Positions 51,605 through 59,873 of a stretch of 64,000 nucleotides of DNA are shown in pieces. The translations under genes and the position numbers were made by a program. Source of the DNA: Verrucomicrobiaceae bacterium UBA1938 (GTDB lineage: Bacteria > Verrucomicrobiota > Verrucomicrobiia > Verrucomicrobiales > Verrucomicrobiaceae); contig DDFC01000023.1 of NCBI GenBank assembly GCA_002336895.1, forward strand, positions 328,763 through 392,762, in the 5' to 3' direction. How positions within the stretch are numbered: position 1 is the first letter of the stretch; the number at the start of each line of letters is the position of its first letter. The notes beneath the pieces were generated by a model that saw only the letters and a list, made by a program, of their open reading frames with translations, was not told where the DNA came from and searched no databases.

Positions 51605-53164
51605 ATGCCCCGACTGCTTCTTGCCCTGTTTCTCGCCTCAGCCTGCGCCCGGGCCGTGGAACCCGCCGCTTTCTCCATAAAAACGATGACGGCGCAGATG
51701 AAGTACGACAGCGCCGACCTGCTGGTGCAGTCCGGGCAGCCAGTGAAGATCACCTTTGAAAACGGTGATGACCTCCCCCACAACCTCGTCTTCTGCCAGC
51801 CGGGCACCGACACGGCTGCGATGGCGCTGAAACAAATGGAGAAGCCCGAGGAGGCCCTGAAACGGAACTGGCTGCCGGACGATCCGCGCATCTGGGCACA
51901 CTCCAAGATGCTGAACCCGCATGAAAAGGAGGTGATCAGTTTCACCGCCCCGCAGAAGCCGGGGAACTACCCCTACGTGTGCACTTTTCCAGGACACGCA
52001 CTGACCATGCGCGGCGTGCTGAAAGTCGCGCCGATGGGCGACAAGCTGCACGACCTGAAGTTTGCCCTCTACCTGGGCAACTGGAAGGAGCTGCCTGACT
52101 TTTCCAAGCTCACCCCTCACCGTGAGGGCGGCATCGAAGACAATCTGCTACAGGTGAAGCTGGACGACTACAAGAACGAGTTTGGCGTGGTCTTTACTGG
52201 CAAGCTGATCGCCCCGAAGAAAGGCTCGTACCGATTCTACCTCTCCAGTGATGACGGATCGCGCATCCTGATCGACGGCAAGGAAATCCTGGCCTACGAC
52301 GGGATTCATCCCTCAGGGGACATCAAGGAGGCAGGGCTGACGCTGGAGAAAGGGGAGCACGAATACCGGCTGGAATACTTCCAAGCAGGCGGCCAGATCG
52401 AGCTGTATGCGGCGTGGAAAGGCGCCGACACCCAGATTACGCCGCTGTCCACATGGCTGCACCCACACTGGAAAGGCGGAGCCAAAAAACAAAAGGAGTA
52501 TGATCCCATCCCGCTCGTGGTGAAGGATGAGGCGGTGATCTACCGCAACTTCATCCAAGGTGCGGGCAATCGCGGGATCGGCGTCGGCTACCCTGGCGGG
52601 GTGAACATCGCCTGGAGCGCGGAGAGCATGAATCTGGCTTTGATCTGGCGTGGGGCCTTCATGGATGCCGCGCGCCACTGGAACTCCCGTGGGGGAGGTC
52701 ATGAGAAACCGCTGGGATATGATGTGCTGCAACCCACAGGAGAGGCCACACCGGCCTTTTATGCCTCCGAAAAGCCGGAGGCCGAATGGCCCAAGTGGGA
52801 CAAGGCCAAACGCTATGAAGGCTTTCACTGGCTGGGCTACTCTCTCGATGCCAAGCGCAGCCCGACCTTCCGCTACACGTGGGAGGGAGCCGAAGTGGAG
52901 GAGACATTCAGCGTGGAAGGAGATGGCAACAAACCGGATGGCAAAGCCAAGCTGACCCGCACGGTAAAGGTGACCGGCAAGCTGCCTGCCAACGCCTGGT
53001 ACCGCATCGGCAGCGGCTCGTTTGAAAACAAGGACGGCTCCTTCATCAGCAAAAGCACGCCCGGCTATCGCATCACAGCTGCAGGTGCGCAGATCGCCGG
53101 CCAGAACCTTGTCATACGTGCGCAGACCGGCACGATGACCATCACCTACCAGTGGGCCCAGTAA
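51605..53164 (+). CDS. Secreted blue-copper (plastocyanin-like) plus PA14 protein
   Basis: 519 residues with a Sec signal (MPRLLLALFLASACARA). Residues about 25-145 are a cupredoxin with a plausible type 1 copper site: His in DDLPHNLVF and C-x4-H-x4-M in YVCTFPGHALTM. Residues about 150-290 are a PA14 domain (FYLSSDDGSRILIDGKEIL). The rest is a beta-rich domain of unknown type. In this phylum such proteins often sit beside large c-type cytochrome/propeller dehydrogenases; here the partner is the beta-propeller gene 24 bp downstream. Likely a periplasmic electron-transfer plus glycan-binding protein. Confidence 0.82.
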   Translation: MPRLLLALFLASACARAVEPAAFSIKTMTAQMKYDSADLLVQSGQPVKITFENGDDLPHNLVFCQPGTDTAAMALKQMEKPEEALKRNWLPDDPRIWAHSKMLNPHEKEVISFTAPQKPGNYPYVCTFPGHALTMRGVLKVAPMGDKLHDLKFALYLGNWKELPDFSKLTPHREGGIEDNLLQVKLDDYKNEFGVVFTGKLIAPKKGSYRFYLSSDDGSRILIDGKEILAYDGIHPSGDIKEAGLTLEKGEHEYRLEYFQAGGQIELYAAWKGADTQITPLSTWLHPHWKGGAKKQKEYDPIPLVVKDEAVIYRNFIQGAGNRGIGVGYPGGVNIAWSAESMNLALIWRGAFMDAARHWNSRGGGHEKPLGYDVLQPTGEATPAFYASEKPEAEWPKWDKAKRYEGFHWLGYSLDAKRSPTFRYTWEGAEVEETFSVEGDGNKPDGKAKLTRTVKVTGKLPANAWYRIGSGSFENKDGSFISKSTPGYRITAAGAQIAGQNLVIRAQTGTMTITYQWAQ

Positions 53165-53188
53165 ACCTCCGCCAAGCACAGCCCTGCC

Positions 53189-54697
53189 ATGAAACGTCTT
53201 CTTCTACTTTCCCTGCTCTGCCCCCCTCTGCTGGCCGCTGATCCGGTCGAGGCCGACTTTTACAAAATCACCACCTTTGCCACGCCCAAGGAAACGGCGA
53301 TGGAGGTCGGCTCCATCGACCTGATGCCGGATGGCAAGCTGGCGCTGGGTACACGACGAGGCGAGATCTGGATCGTCAGCGGGGCGGGCAGCAATGACGC
53401 CTCACAGGTGAGTTACCAGCTCTATGCCTCTGGCCTGCATGAGGTGCTGGGCATCGCCTACAACCCGAAGGACAAGAACCTCTACGCCACCACGCGCTAC
53501 GAGATCACCCGGCTGAAGGACACCGACCATGACGGCCGCGCGGATGTGTTTGAAAATGTGAACGACAGCTGGAGTGTGTCAGGTGACTACCATGAGTACG
53601 CGATCGGAAGCCGCTTTGACAAAGCGGGCGACCTGTGGGTGACCCTGTGCCTGACTGGCTCTTTCAGCAGCGCCGTGCCGTTTCGTGGCTGGGCACTGCG
53701 AATCAAACCCGATGGCACGATGGTACCTACCTGCTCCGGCATTCGCAGCCCGGGTGGTGTGGGATTTGATGCAGACGGCGAGGTCTATTACTGCGACAAT
53801 CAAGGACCGTGGCATGGCTCGTGCACGCTGCAGCACTTGGTTCCAGGTTCATTTCAAGGGCATCCCGGAGGCAACATCTGGTATGATCTGGCCCCGAACA
53901 TGGGTCCGCGTCCGATCGATCCGCTGCCTGAGGCATTCCAGGGAGAGCGCAGCCGCAAGGAAGACCGCCCCGGAGGAGACCCCGATCGCATGGTGACAGA
54001 GCGTACCCGCATCAAGGAACTCCTGCCGCCAGCCGTCTACCTCGTGCACGGCAAGATAGGCAACTCAGCCAGCGCCATCATCTGCGATCTCAGCGGGGGA
54101 AAATTTGGCCCCTTCAGCAAGCAGCTTTTCATTGCCGATCAAAGCCACAGCAATCTCAGCCGCGTGTATCTGGAAACCGTCAACGGCATCAAGCAGGGGG
54201 TGGTGTTCCCCTTCCGCAGCGGGTTCACGAGCGGACTGATCGGCGGGCGCATGGATGAAGAAGGCCGCGTCTTTGTGGGCGGCAGCGACCGGGGCTGGGG
54301 CGCACGCGGCGGCAAGCCCTTCTGCTTTGAGAAGTGCGAGTGGACTGGCAAGACGCCCTTTGAAGTGCATGAAATGCACGCGCGCCCGGATGGGTTTGAA
54401 GTCACCTTTACCGAACCCGTGGACGTGGCCACTGCTGGAGATGTGAAAAGCTACAGCATGCGTGAGTTCACCTATGCGTATCGCGAACAATACGGCGGCG
54501 ACGAAATCGAGGAGATCCTGCCCAAGATCACAGCTGCGGAAGTGGCCGCTGATGGCAAGTCCGTGCGTCTGAGGATCTCTCCTCTGACCAAAGGCCACAT
54601 TCATGAACTGCATCTCGACGGCATCCGCAGTGCTGCGAAAGCGCCCCTGCTGCACAAGGTGGGGTACTACACGCTGAACGAAATCCCGGCGAAGTAA
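53189..54697 (+). CDS. Secreted beta-propeller (glucose/sorbosone dehydrogenase-like) protein
   Basis: 502 residues with a Sec signal (MKRLLLLSLLCPPLLA). Repeated propeller-type segments are visible: GSIDLMPDGKLALGTRRGEIW, GIAYNPKDKNLYATTRYEITRL, RSPGGVGFDADGEVYYCDNQGPW and SQLFIAD-like strands. A calcium-type loop DTDHDGRAD follows blade 2. The C-terminal 100 residues form a separate beta domain (FEVTFTEPVDVA). It resembles the PQQ-type glucose/sorbosone dehydrogenase-like proteins of Verrucomicrobiota/Planctomycetes but lacks a cytochrome domain. Co-transcribed with the blue-copper/PA14 protein, a possible electron acceptor. Confidence 0.82.
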   Translation: MKRLLLLSLLCPPLLAADPVEADFYKITTFATPKETAMEVGSIDLMPDGKLALGTRRGEIWIVSGAGSNDASQVSYQLYASGLHEVLGIAYNPKDKNLYATTRYEITRLKDTDHDGRADVFENVNDSWSVSGDYHEYAIGSRFDKAGDLWVTLCLTGSFSSAVPFRGWALRIKPDGTMVPTCSGIRSPGGVGFDADGEVYYCDNQGPWHGSCTLQHLVPGSFQGHPGGNIWYDLAPNMGPRPIDPLPEAFQGERSRKEDRPGGDPDRMVTERTRIKELLPPAVYLVHGKIGNSASAIICDLSGGKFGPFSKQLFIADQSHSNLSRVYLETVNGIKQGVVFPFRSGFTSGLIGGRMDEEGRVFVGGSDRGWGARGGKPFCFEKCEWTGKTPFEVHEMHARPDGFEVTFTEPVDVATAGDVKSYSMREFTYAYREQYGGDEIEEILPKITAAEVAADGKSVRLRISPLTKGHIHELHLDGIRSAAKAPLLHKVGYYTLNEIPAK

Positions 54698-54727
54698 CCG
54701 GCTGAACATATCTCCCCCAAAGGCTGG

Positions 54728-55303
54728 CTAATTCGACGGCCGGGCTTTGGGAACATCCGGGAGTTTCAGCTCCGGCTCCATGACCAACACCCGAGCCGCC
54801 ACAGGGGCTGCTGGTTCAGCGCGCCGCACTTCCACAATGGGAATGCTGCGGGTTTGCAGGGGCAGTTCCGCACGTTTGACCACCTCCCCTTGCTTGGGTT
54901 TGGGAGGCTCCAGGTCAGGGATCACCGCACGGCGCACTTCCACTGGCTCTTCGGCAGCAGACACCACCACCGGGGCGGAATAGTGCTTCACTGCGGCAGT
55001 GATCACAGCCGAGCGCGCCGGCACCAGCTCCATGGCAGTCTCCACAATCTTGCGCACGCGTCCGGGCTCAGCATTCACGGCATCGATGGCCGCCGTGACG
55101 ATCTCTCCAGCACAGGCTTCATGAATGACGAGAGCCTCTTCGAGACGCATCACGAGCTTGTCAGGGTCCGCCCGGATGGCATTGAACAATTCGCCGCAGA
55201 GCGTCTCGCATGAGATCACAGACGGGGTCGATTTCACGGGCTGCGCCTGACCTGGCAAAAGTGCCAGGAATGCAAAGAAGCAAAGTGCCGTGATGAATCG
55301 CAT
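54728..55303 (-). CDS. Secreted protein of unknown function
   Basis: 191 residues from ATG 55303 with a Sec signal (MRFITALCFFAFLALLPGQAQ). A helical N-terminal part (SCETLCGELFNAIRADPDKLVMRLEEALVIHEACAGEIVTA-like, three Cys) precedes a Pro/Val/Arg/Glu-rich extended C-terminus with repeated E-V-R-R-A motifs. Family not recognised. The same-strand M23 peptidase lies 67 bp away. Confidence 0.65.
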   Translation of the reverse strand: MRFITALCFFAFLALLPGQAQPVKSTPSVISCETLCGELFNAIRADPDKLVMRLEEALVIHEACAGEIVTAAIDAVNAEPGRVRKIVETAMELVPARSAVITAAVKHYSAPVVVSAAEEPVEVRRAVIPDLEPPKPKQGEVVKRAELPLQTRSIPIVEVRRAEPAAPVAARVLVMEPELKLPDVPKARPSN

Positions 55304-55370
55304 GCGCAGGGAGGAACACAAAGAATGACGGGGCCAAAGCGGCAGACTTCAAATTATCTTTTCGCGAATG

Positions 55371-56045
55371 TCATGGTTTTTCCGGAGGCGGATTCATTAA
55401 CACATCCGTAGCATCTTGATGCACCTGGATGAAGGTCTCCGGAGAGACACGGTTGAGAGGGCTGTCCGCATATCCTTGGCCAGGGTTCACATAAGGACCG
55501 CGCCGAACCTCAAAATGGAGATGCGCCAGGTAGGCGCCGTCTGCTGTGCCCACCGTGCCTATCTGCTGCCCCCGGAGCACCTTCCTGCCAGCCTCCACGA
55601 GGATCGAGTCCAGGTGCGCATACATGCTCTGCACCACGGGCCCCAATTCGTCGCCTACCGGCAGTCGATGCGCGACAATGACCATCTTTCCCCATCCGGG
55701 TCCCGGGCTGCCAGCATATACAACCCTGCCAGCACCTGCTGAGTAAACGGGATCTCCCAGATCGGAATTTTCTCCACCGATGCCGTTGAGGTCATCCCCC
55801 AGGTGACGGCGGATGCGGAACGGCTGCGCGTTATAAGTAAACGCGCCATGTGAAGACCCCATGGGCTGATCAAAGCGAGTCGCCAGAGGGAGGGACGTGA
55901 CCTCCAGGGGAGTCAGCCTCACAAACGCAGGATCAAATGGTCCTGAAGTGCCTGCCTCTCTCATGCGCAGCAGGATCAACCCTGTGATCAAGACTGCAAT
56001 AGCGAGCAGCAGGATCACACGCATGATGCGCGGAAGGTTCTTCAT
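55371..56045 (-). CDS. M23-family metallopeptidase (membrane-anchored)
   Basis: 224 residues from ATG 56045 (longer frames add a Cys-rich segment with no support). One N-terminal membrane helix (VILLLAIAVLITGLILL) precedes a LytM/M23 domain. Zinc ligands are in IRRHLGDDLNG (H-x3-D) and AHLHFEVRRG (H-x-H). Typical M23 enzymes cleave peptidoglycan crosslinks in the periplasm. The Asn/Gly-rich loop GIGGENSDLGDPVYS fits the family. Divergent from the DUF362 gene. Confidence 0.88.
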   Translation of the reverse strand: MKNLPRIMRVILLLAIAVLITGLILLRMREAGTSGPFDPAFVRLTPLEVTSLPLATRFDQPMGSSHGAFTYNAQPFRIRRHLGDDLNGIGGENSDLGDPVYSAGAGRVVYAGSPGPGWGKMVIVAHRLPVGDELGPVVQSMYAHLDSILVEAGRKVLRGQQIGTVGTADGAYLAHLHFEVRRGPYVNPGQGYADSPLNRVSPETFIQVHQDATDVLMNPPPEKP

Positions 56046-56113
56046 GCACGATGTTTCGACGCTGCAGGCGGCGTTGCAAAGAGAACCTGCCGCCCTTAAA
56101 TAGCAGCATCCCT

Positions 56114-57517
56114 GTGAACACGCTCTCCCCTTCATCGTTTGGCGCTCCAAAAGTTTCCGTCTTCAGCGGCACAGCCAGCTATGACGACACGGAGGCGCTG
56201 CGGCAGCAGATTGAGGCAGCCATCGACGCCCTGGAGCTTTCCGCTGACTTCATCACTCCGGGCGACCGTGTGGTGATCAAGCCCAACTGGGTCAAGGAGC
56301 ACAACGCCAGCAAGCCGGAGGATGAAGGCGGGTGGCTGACCATCATCACACACCCCACAGTGGTAGGCGAGGTAGCCCGCTGGGCTGCACGAAAGCTGCA
56401 GGGCCGCGGCTCAGTGACGCTGTGCGACGCACCGCAGAGCGATTCCTCCTTTGACACCATCCGCCGTCTGCACCGGCTGGACGCACTGATCACTGACCTC
56501 ACGCTGGAGTTTCCCGGGGTCTCGTTCCTGCTTTTTGACATGCGCTGCGAGGAGTGGACGATCAACGACGGGGTCACCATCGCCAAGCGTGAGCTGCCGA
56601 GCGACCCCAGTGGAGCAGTTGATATTCATCTGGATGCCGACAGCGAGTTTTTAGGCCATCCGGGGCTGGGCAGGCTCTATGGAGCCTCATACGACTTTGC
56701 CACGACGAACCGGCAACACACCGACCCGAACCACGAGTACCGCATCTGCCGCACGCCGATGAATGCGGATGTGCTGATCAATGTGCCGAAGCTCAAGACG
56801 CACAAAAAAGTCGGCCTGACCGTGGCTCTGAAAAACCTTGTGGGCACCACACCACGCACCAACTGGCTGCCGCGCCATACAGAAGGCACACCAGCGGAGG
56901 GGGGCGACCAGTTTGCCGAATCCAGCGCCAAGCGTGCGTTGGAAGGAACGCTGATGCGCAACGCCAAGAAAATCCTCTTCGGCCGTTTTTTTCTCTCAAA
57001 GCTGTTTGTGCCGCTGAAGAAACTCGGGCGCATGGTTTTTGGCGACACCAAAGAGGTGGTGCGATCCGGCAACTGGCATGGCAACAACACTGCGTGGCGC
57101 ATGATCCTGGACCTGCACAAATGCTTCTTCTACTTCGACGGGCGGGGTGTGCGGAGAGACAAGCCTCTGCGCTACCTGACCATCGTGGACGGCATCATCG
57201 GTGGGGATGGCGACGGCCCCATGTCTTGCGATCCCGTGCCCAGCGGTGTCATCCTGGCCGGTACGCATCCTGTGGCTGTCGACTGTGTCAGCGCCCAGCT
57301 CATGGGCTTTAACTGGAAAAAGACAAGGCTGCTCAATGATGCCTTTGCCATTCAGCATCTGCCGATCACCGGCTTTGCGCCTTCAGACATCACTGTGGCA
57401 TCCAACAAACCCGAATGGTCAGGCCCGTTTGAGCAGATGAAGGACTGCTTTGAGTTCCGCTGCCACTTTGGCTGGGCTGGACATCTGGAGAGCGATGAGC
57501 GGCTGGCGAAACGCTGA
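56114..57517 (+). CDS. DUF362-domain protein
   Basis: About 467 residues from GTG 56114. An ATG at 56051 would leave only 5 bp to the divergent peptidase start, so the GTG is preferred. DUF362 features: PGDRVVIKPNWVKEH, THPTVVGEVARWA, VLINVPKLKTHKKVGLTVALKNLVGTT and VVDGIIGGDGDGP near the C-terminus. No ferredoxin-type Cys clusters are present, unlike several DUF362 relatives. Function unknown. Confidence 0.82.
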   Translation: MNTLSPSSFGAPKVSVFSGTASYDDTEALRQQIEAAIDALELSADFITPGDRVVIKPNWVKEHNASKPEDEGGWLTIITHPTVVGEVARWAARKLQGRGSVTLCDAPQSDSSFDTIRRLHRLDALITDLTLEFPGVSFLLFDMRCEEWTINDGVTIAKRELPSDPSGAVDIHLDADSEFLGHPGLGRLYGASYDFATTNRQHTDPNHEYRICRTPMNADVLINVPKLKTHKKVGLTVALKNLVGTTPRTNWLPRHTEGTPAEGGDQFAESSAKRALEGTLMRNAKKILFGRFFLSKLFVPLKKLGRMVFGDTKEVVRSGNWHGNNTAWRMILDLHKCFFYFDGRGVRRDKPLRYLTIVDGIIGGDGDGPMSCDPVPSGVILAGTHPVAVDCVSAQLMGFNWKKTRLLNDAFAIQHLPITGFAPSDITVASNKPEWSGPFEQMKDCFEFRCHFGWAGHLESDERLAKR

Positions 57518-57528
57518 ACTTAATGCCA

Positions 57529-57549
57529 TGCCACCATGCGATGGTGGCA
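57529..57549. repeat. Intergenic hairpin
   Basis: TGCCACCAT-GCG-ATGGTGGCA, a perfect 9-bp stem in the convergent gap between DUF362 and the TIM-barrel gene; it lacks a T run. It may help terminate either transcript. Confidence 0.4.
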
Positions 57550-57634
57550 AAAGCAAAGTTTCTAATGTGGGGAACAGCCATGCTGACCTCGCCGCACCAG
57601 ACTATTACGAATGCGCTGCGGCACGTGCATCAAA

Positions 57635-58531
57635 TCACGCCCACCCCAGCCAACCCTTGAGCGTCGCGAAATCCCGCACATGCGCCTCGCGGAAACCCTT
57701 CAGCACCGCCGCATCCTTCGGGTTCCCCTCCAGGTATTCCAGATGCAGCGAGATCGGCCCGCTGTAGCCGGTTTTCATGAGCATCTCGCCGTATTTCGGG
57801 TCCACCTGGCCTTCGCCGAGGGGGCAGGTGACGAGCTTGCGGCCGTTCCATTTGAAGTCCTTGAAGTAGGCGGCGCCGATATGGTCTTTGACGAGGTTGA
57901 ACTCCAGCGGCCAGGAGAGGCCGCCTTCGCAGGTGGAGTGCAGGATGTCGTAGGCGAAGCTGAAGTCCGCCGCCGGATACTCGCGCATGATGGAGTAGAT
58001 GTCCCACACGGGCGCGCCGAAGTAGTCCTTGCCGCTGTGATTTTGAAACATGGGCTGGATGCCAATCTCTTTGCACAGGCCCACGAGGTCCTTGATCTTG
58101 GGGCGCACGGCCTGGAGCTGGTCCCAGATGGGCTGCTTGAGGTCGTACTTGTAGTAGTTCATGCGGAAGCGCTTCACGCCCAGCTTGGCCGCCGTGCGCA
58201 GCACCTCCTCAGTGCGCTGCTCCTTGCTCACCTCATTGATGCCGGAGGTCATGATGGTCATTTCCAGGCCCTGCTTTTTCAGTGCCTCGATGTACTTCGG
58301 CAGCTCATCCACCACCTTCTCAGGCTCGATGTGCCCCTTGGGGCGGATCGGCGACTCCACGCCGTTGTAGCCGGCTTCGGCGCCCAGGCTGGCGATGTCG
58401 TCATAGCTCAGGCCAATCAGGTGCTTGGTGAAGAAGCACACGGTGTTCTTCGTTTTCGGCGTTTCCGCCATCAGCGGAGTTGTAAAAGCCAAAGCAGAGA
58501 GGTTGCGCAGGAAAGTACGGCGTGTGTTCAT
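57635..58531 (-). CDS. Tat-exported sugar phosphate isomerase/epimerase-like TIM barrel
   Basis: 298 residues from ATG 58531: twin-arginine signal (MNTRRTFLRNLSALAF), then a xylose-isomerase-like TIM barrel (GAEAGYNGVESPIRPKGH, LEMTIMTSGINEVSKEQ, NHSGKDYFGAPVWD, FAYDILHSTCEGG, HLEYLEGNP). Metal ligands of the family (Glu, Asp, His, Glu) are plausibly in E-S-P, Y-D-I, N-H-S and L-E-Y. Typical of exported sugar-handling proteins in this phylum. Divergent from the SDR gene (47 bp between starts), which suggests shared regulation. Confidence 0.85.
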   Translation of the reverse strand: MNTRRTFLRNLSALAFTTPLMAETPKTKNTVCFFTKHLIGLSYDDIASLGAEAGYNGVESPIRPKGHIEPEKVVDELPKYIEALKKQGLEMTIMTSGINEVSKEQRTEEVLRTAAKLGVKRFRMNYYKYDLKQPIWDQLQAVRPKIKDLVGLCKEIGIQPMFQNHSGKDYFGAPVWDIYSIMREYPAADFSFAYDILHSTCEGGLSWPLEFNLVKDHIGAAYFKDFKWNGRKLVTCPLGEGQVDPKYGEMLMKTGYSGPISLHLEYLEGNPKDAAVLKGFREAHVRDFATLKGWLGWA

Positions 58532-58578
58532 GAGTGAGCTTGAACAACGACATCGCACGTCCGACTCCTTCACTCAAC

Positions 58579-59370
58579 ATGCATTCCGTCTCCGGCCAGA
58601 ACATCATCCTCATGGGCGGCACCACAGGCCTGGGCCTGTCTGCGGCCAAAAAGCTCGTGGCCGCCGGGGCGCGGGTGGTGGTGACGAGCCGCACGCAGGA
58701 GAATGTGGACGCCGCGCTGGCCGAGCTTGGCCAGCAGGCGCGCGGCTTTGCTGCCGATGCCGCCACGCCTGAGGCCGCAGAACGCGCGGTGGAGCTGGTC
58801 GTCTCCGAATTTGGCCGCCTGGACGCCCTCTACCACGTGGCCGGCGGCAGCGGCCGCAGTCGCGGAGACGGCCCCCTGCATGAACTGACCGACGAGGGCC
58901 TAGACTACACGCTGGACCTCAACCTGAACTCCGTCATCTACTCCAACCGCGCTGCCGTGAAGCAGTTCCTCAAGCAGGGCGGCGGCGCGGTGATCCTCAA
59001 TATGGCCAGCGTGCTCGGCTACTCACCTTCCCCCCAGTTCTTTGCCTCGCACGCCTACGCGGCGGCGAAGGCGGGCATCATCGGCTTCAGCAAATCCATC
59101 GCCGCCTATTACGCTCCGCAAAACATCCGCGTGAACGTCATCGCTCCCGCGCTGGTGGAGACGCCCATGTCCAAGCGTGCTGCGGGAAACAACGAGATTA
59201 TGACCTTCATCAAAACCAAGCAGCCCCTCGACGGCGGCCGCATCGGCCACCCCGAAGACTGCGATGCCGCCGCCCTTTTGCTGCTCTCTCCCGATTCAAA
59301 GTTCATCACCGGCCAAGTTCTCGCCGTGGATGGCGGGTGGACAGTGAGTGAGGGGCAGCTCTCATCTTGA
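58579..59370 (+). CDS. Short-chain dehydrogenase/reductase
   Basis: 263 residues from ATG 58579 (a GTG 45 nt earlier is possible). The cofactor loop is GGTTGLGLSAAK; NMASV carries the catalytic Ser region and Y-A-A-A-K the Tyr/Lys pair in SHAYAAAKAGIIGFSK. The C-terminus ends with GQVLAVDGGWTVSEG. NAD(P)-dependent oxidation/reduction of an unknown alcohol or sugar. It begins a run of tightly spaced plus-strand genes (SDR, Sel1-like lipoprotein, ROK, small gene, SIS). Confidence 0.93.
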   Translation: MHSVSGQNIILMGGTTGLGLSAAKKLVAAGARVVVTSRTQENVDAALAELGQQARGFAADAATPEAAERAVELVVSEFGRLDALYHVAGGSGRSRGDGPLHELTDEGLDYTLDLNLNSVIYSNRAAVKQFLKQGGGAVILNMASVLGYSPSPQFFASHAYAAAKAGIIGFSKSIAAYYAPQNIRVNVIAPALVETPMSKRAAGNNEIMTFIKTKQPLDGGRIGHPEDCDAAALLLLSPDSKFITGQVLAVDGGWTVSEGQLSS

Positions 59371-59372
59371 TT

Positions 59373-59831
59373 ATGAGGGGGAACTTCAGAGTCATTTTGT
59401 TCGGCGCGTTGTGCTGTTTCAATTCTTGCGGGTTGTTGAATCAGCGGGATGCCAACGTTCAGCCATTGTCTGAGCTGATGAAGCTCGACCCCTGGCATTT
59501 AGCGCCCCAGCACGTGAAAAGCTTCGAGCACTATGCCAGAGCTGGGGATGGCTATTCTGCTTGGATGCTTCATAACTATTATGCGCATCAACACGACGCT
59601 AGGGCTGATGAATATCTGCTCTTTGCTGCTAAGAAGGGCGTCCCGGAAGCGCAATGCAGCTATTACTCAATTTTGGTCCAGAATCCGGATCGCAAAGTGA
59701 GGGAAAATGCTGTGATTTGGCTGAAAAAGGCAGCGGCTCAAGGCTATGCGCCCGCGAAAGAGGATTTGAAGTGCCACGACGACGTGCTGAGGCTGGCCAG
59801 TAAAAGGCATGAAGGTTCCCATAAACCGTGA
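59373..59831 (+). CDS. Sel1-repeat lipoprotein (low-GC)
   Basis: 152 residues from ATG 59373, 2 bp after the SDR stop. A lipoprotein-like signal (VILFGALCCFNSC-G) precedes two or three Sel1-type helical repeats, of which AVIWLKKAAAQGYAPAKEDL is the clearest. Its GC and codon usage are visibly lower than in the flanking sugar-metabolism genes. Function unknown; Sel1 proteins are usually protein-interaction scaffolds. Confidence 0.72.
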   Translation: MRGNFRVILFGALCCFNSCGLLNQRDANVQPLSELMKLDPWHLAPQHVKSFEHYARAGDGYSAWMLHNYYAHQHDARADEYLLFAAKKGVPEAQCSYYSILVQNPDRKVRENAVIWLKKAAAQGYAPAKEDLKCHDDVLRLASKRHEGSHKP

Positions 59832-59833
59832 GT

Positions 59834-59873
59834 TCAAACCAAACCTGAAACTTGAAACCTGAAACTTTAAACC
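59834..59873 (+). repeat. Heptanucleotide tandem repeat overlapping the ROK start
   Basis: TCAAACC (59834-59840), a partial AAACC, then TGAAACT, TGAAACC, TGAAACT, TTAAACC (59846-59873), a 7-bp period. The ROK start codon (TTG 59852) lies inside the array. Confidence 0.7.

Noticed and set aside
56051..56113. ATG 56051 as the DUF362 start
   Set aside because: It would sit 5 bp from the divergent peptidase start and leave no room for promoters; the extra residues are Arg/Cys-rich without family support.
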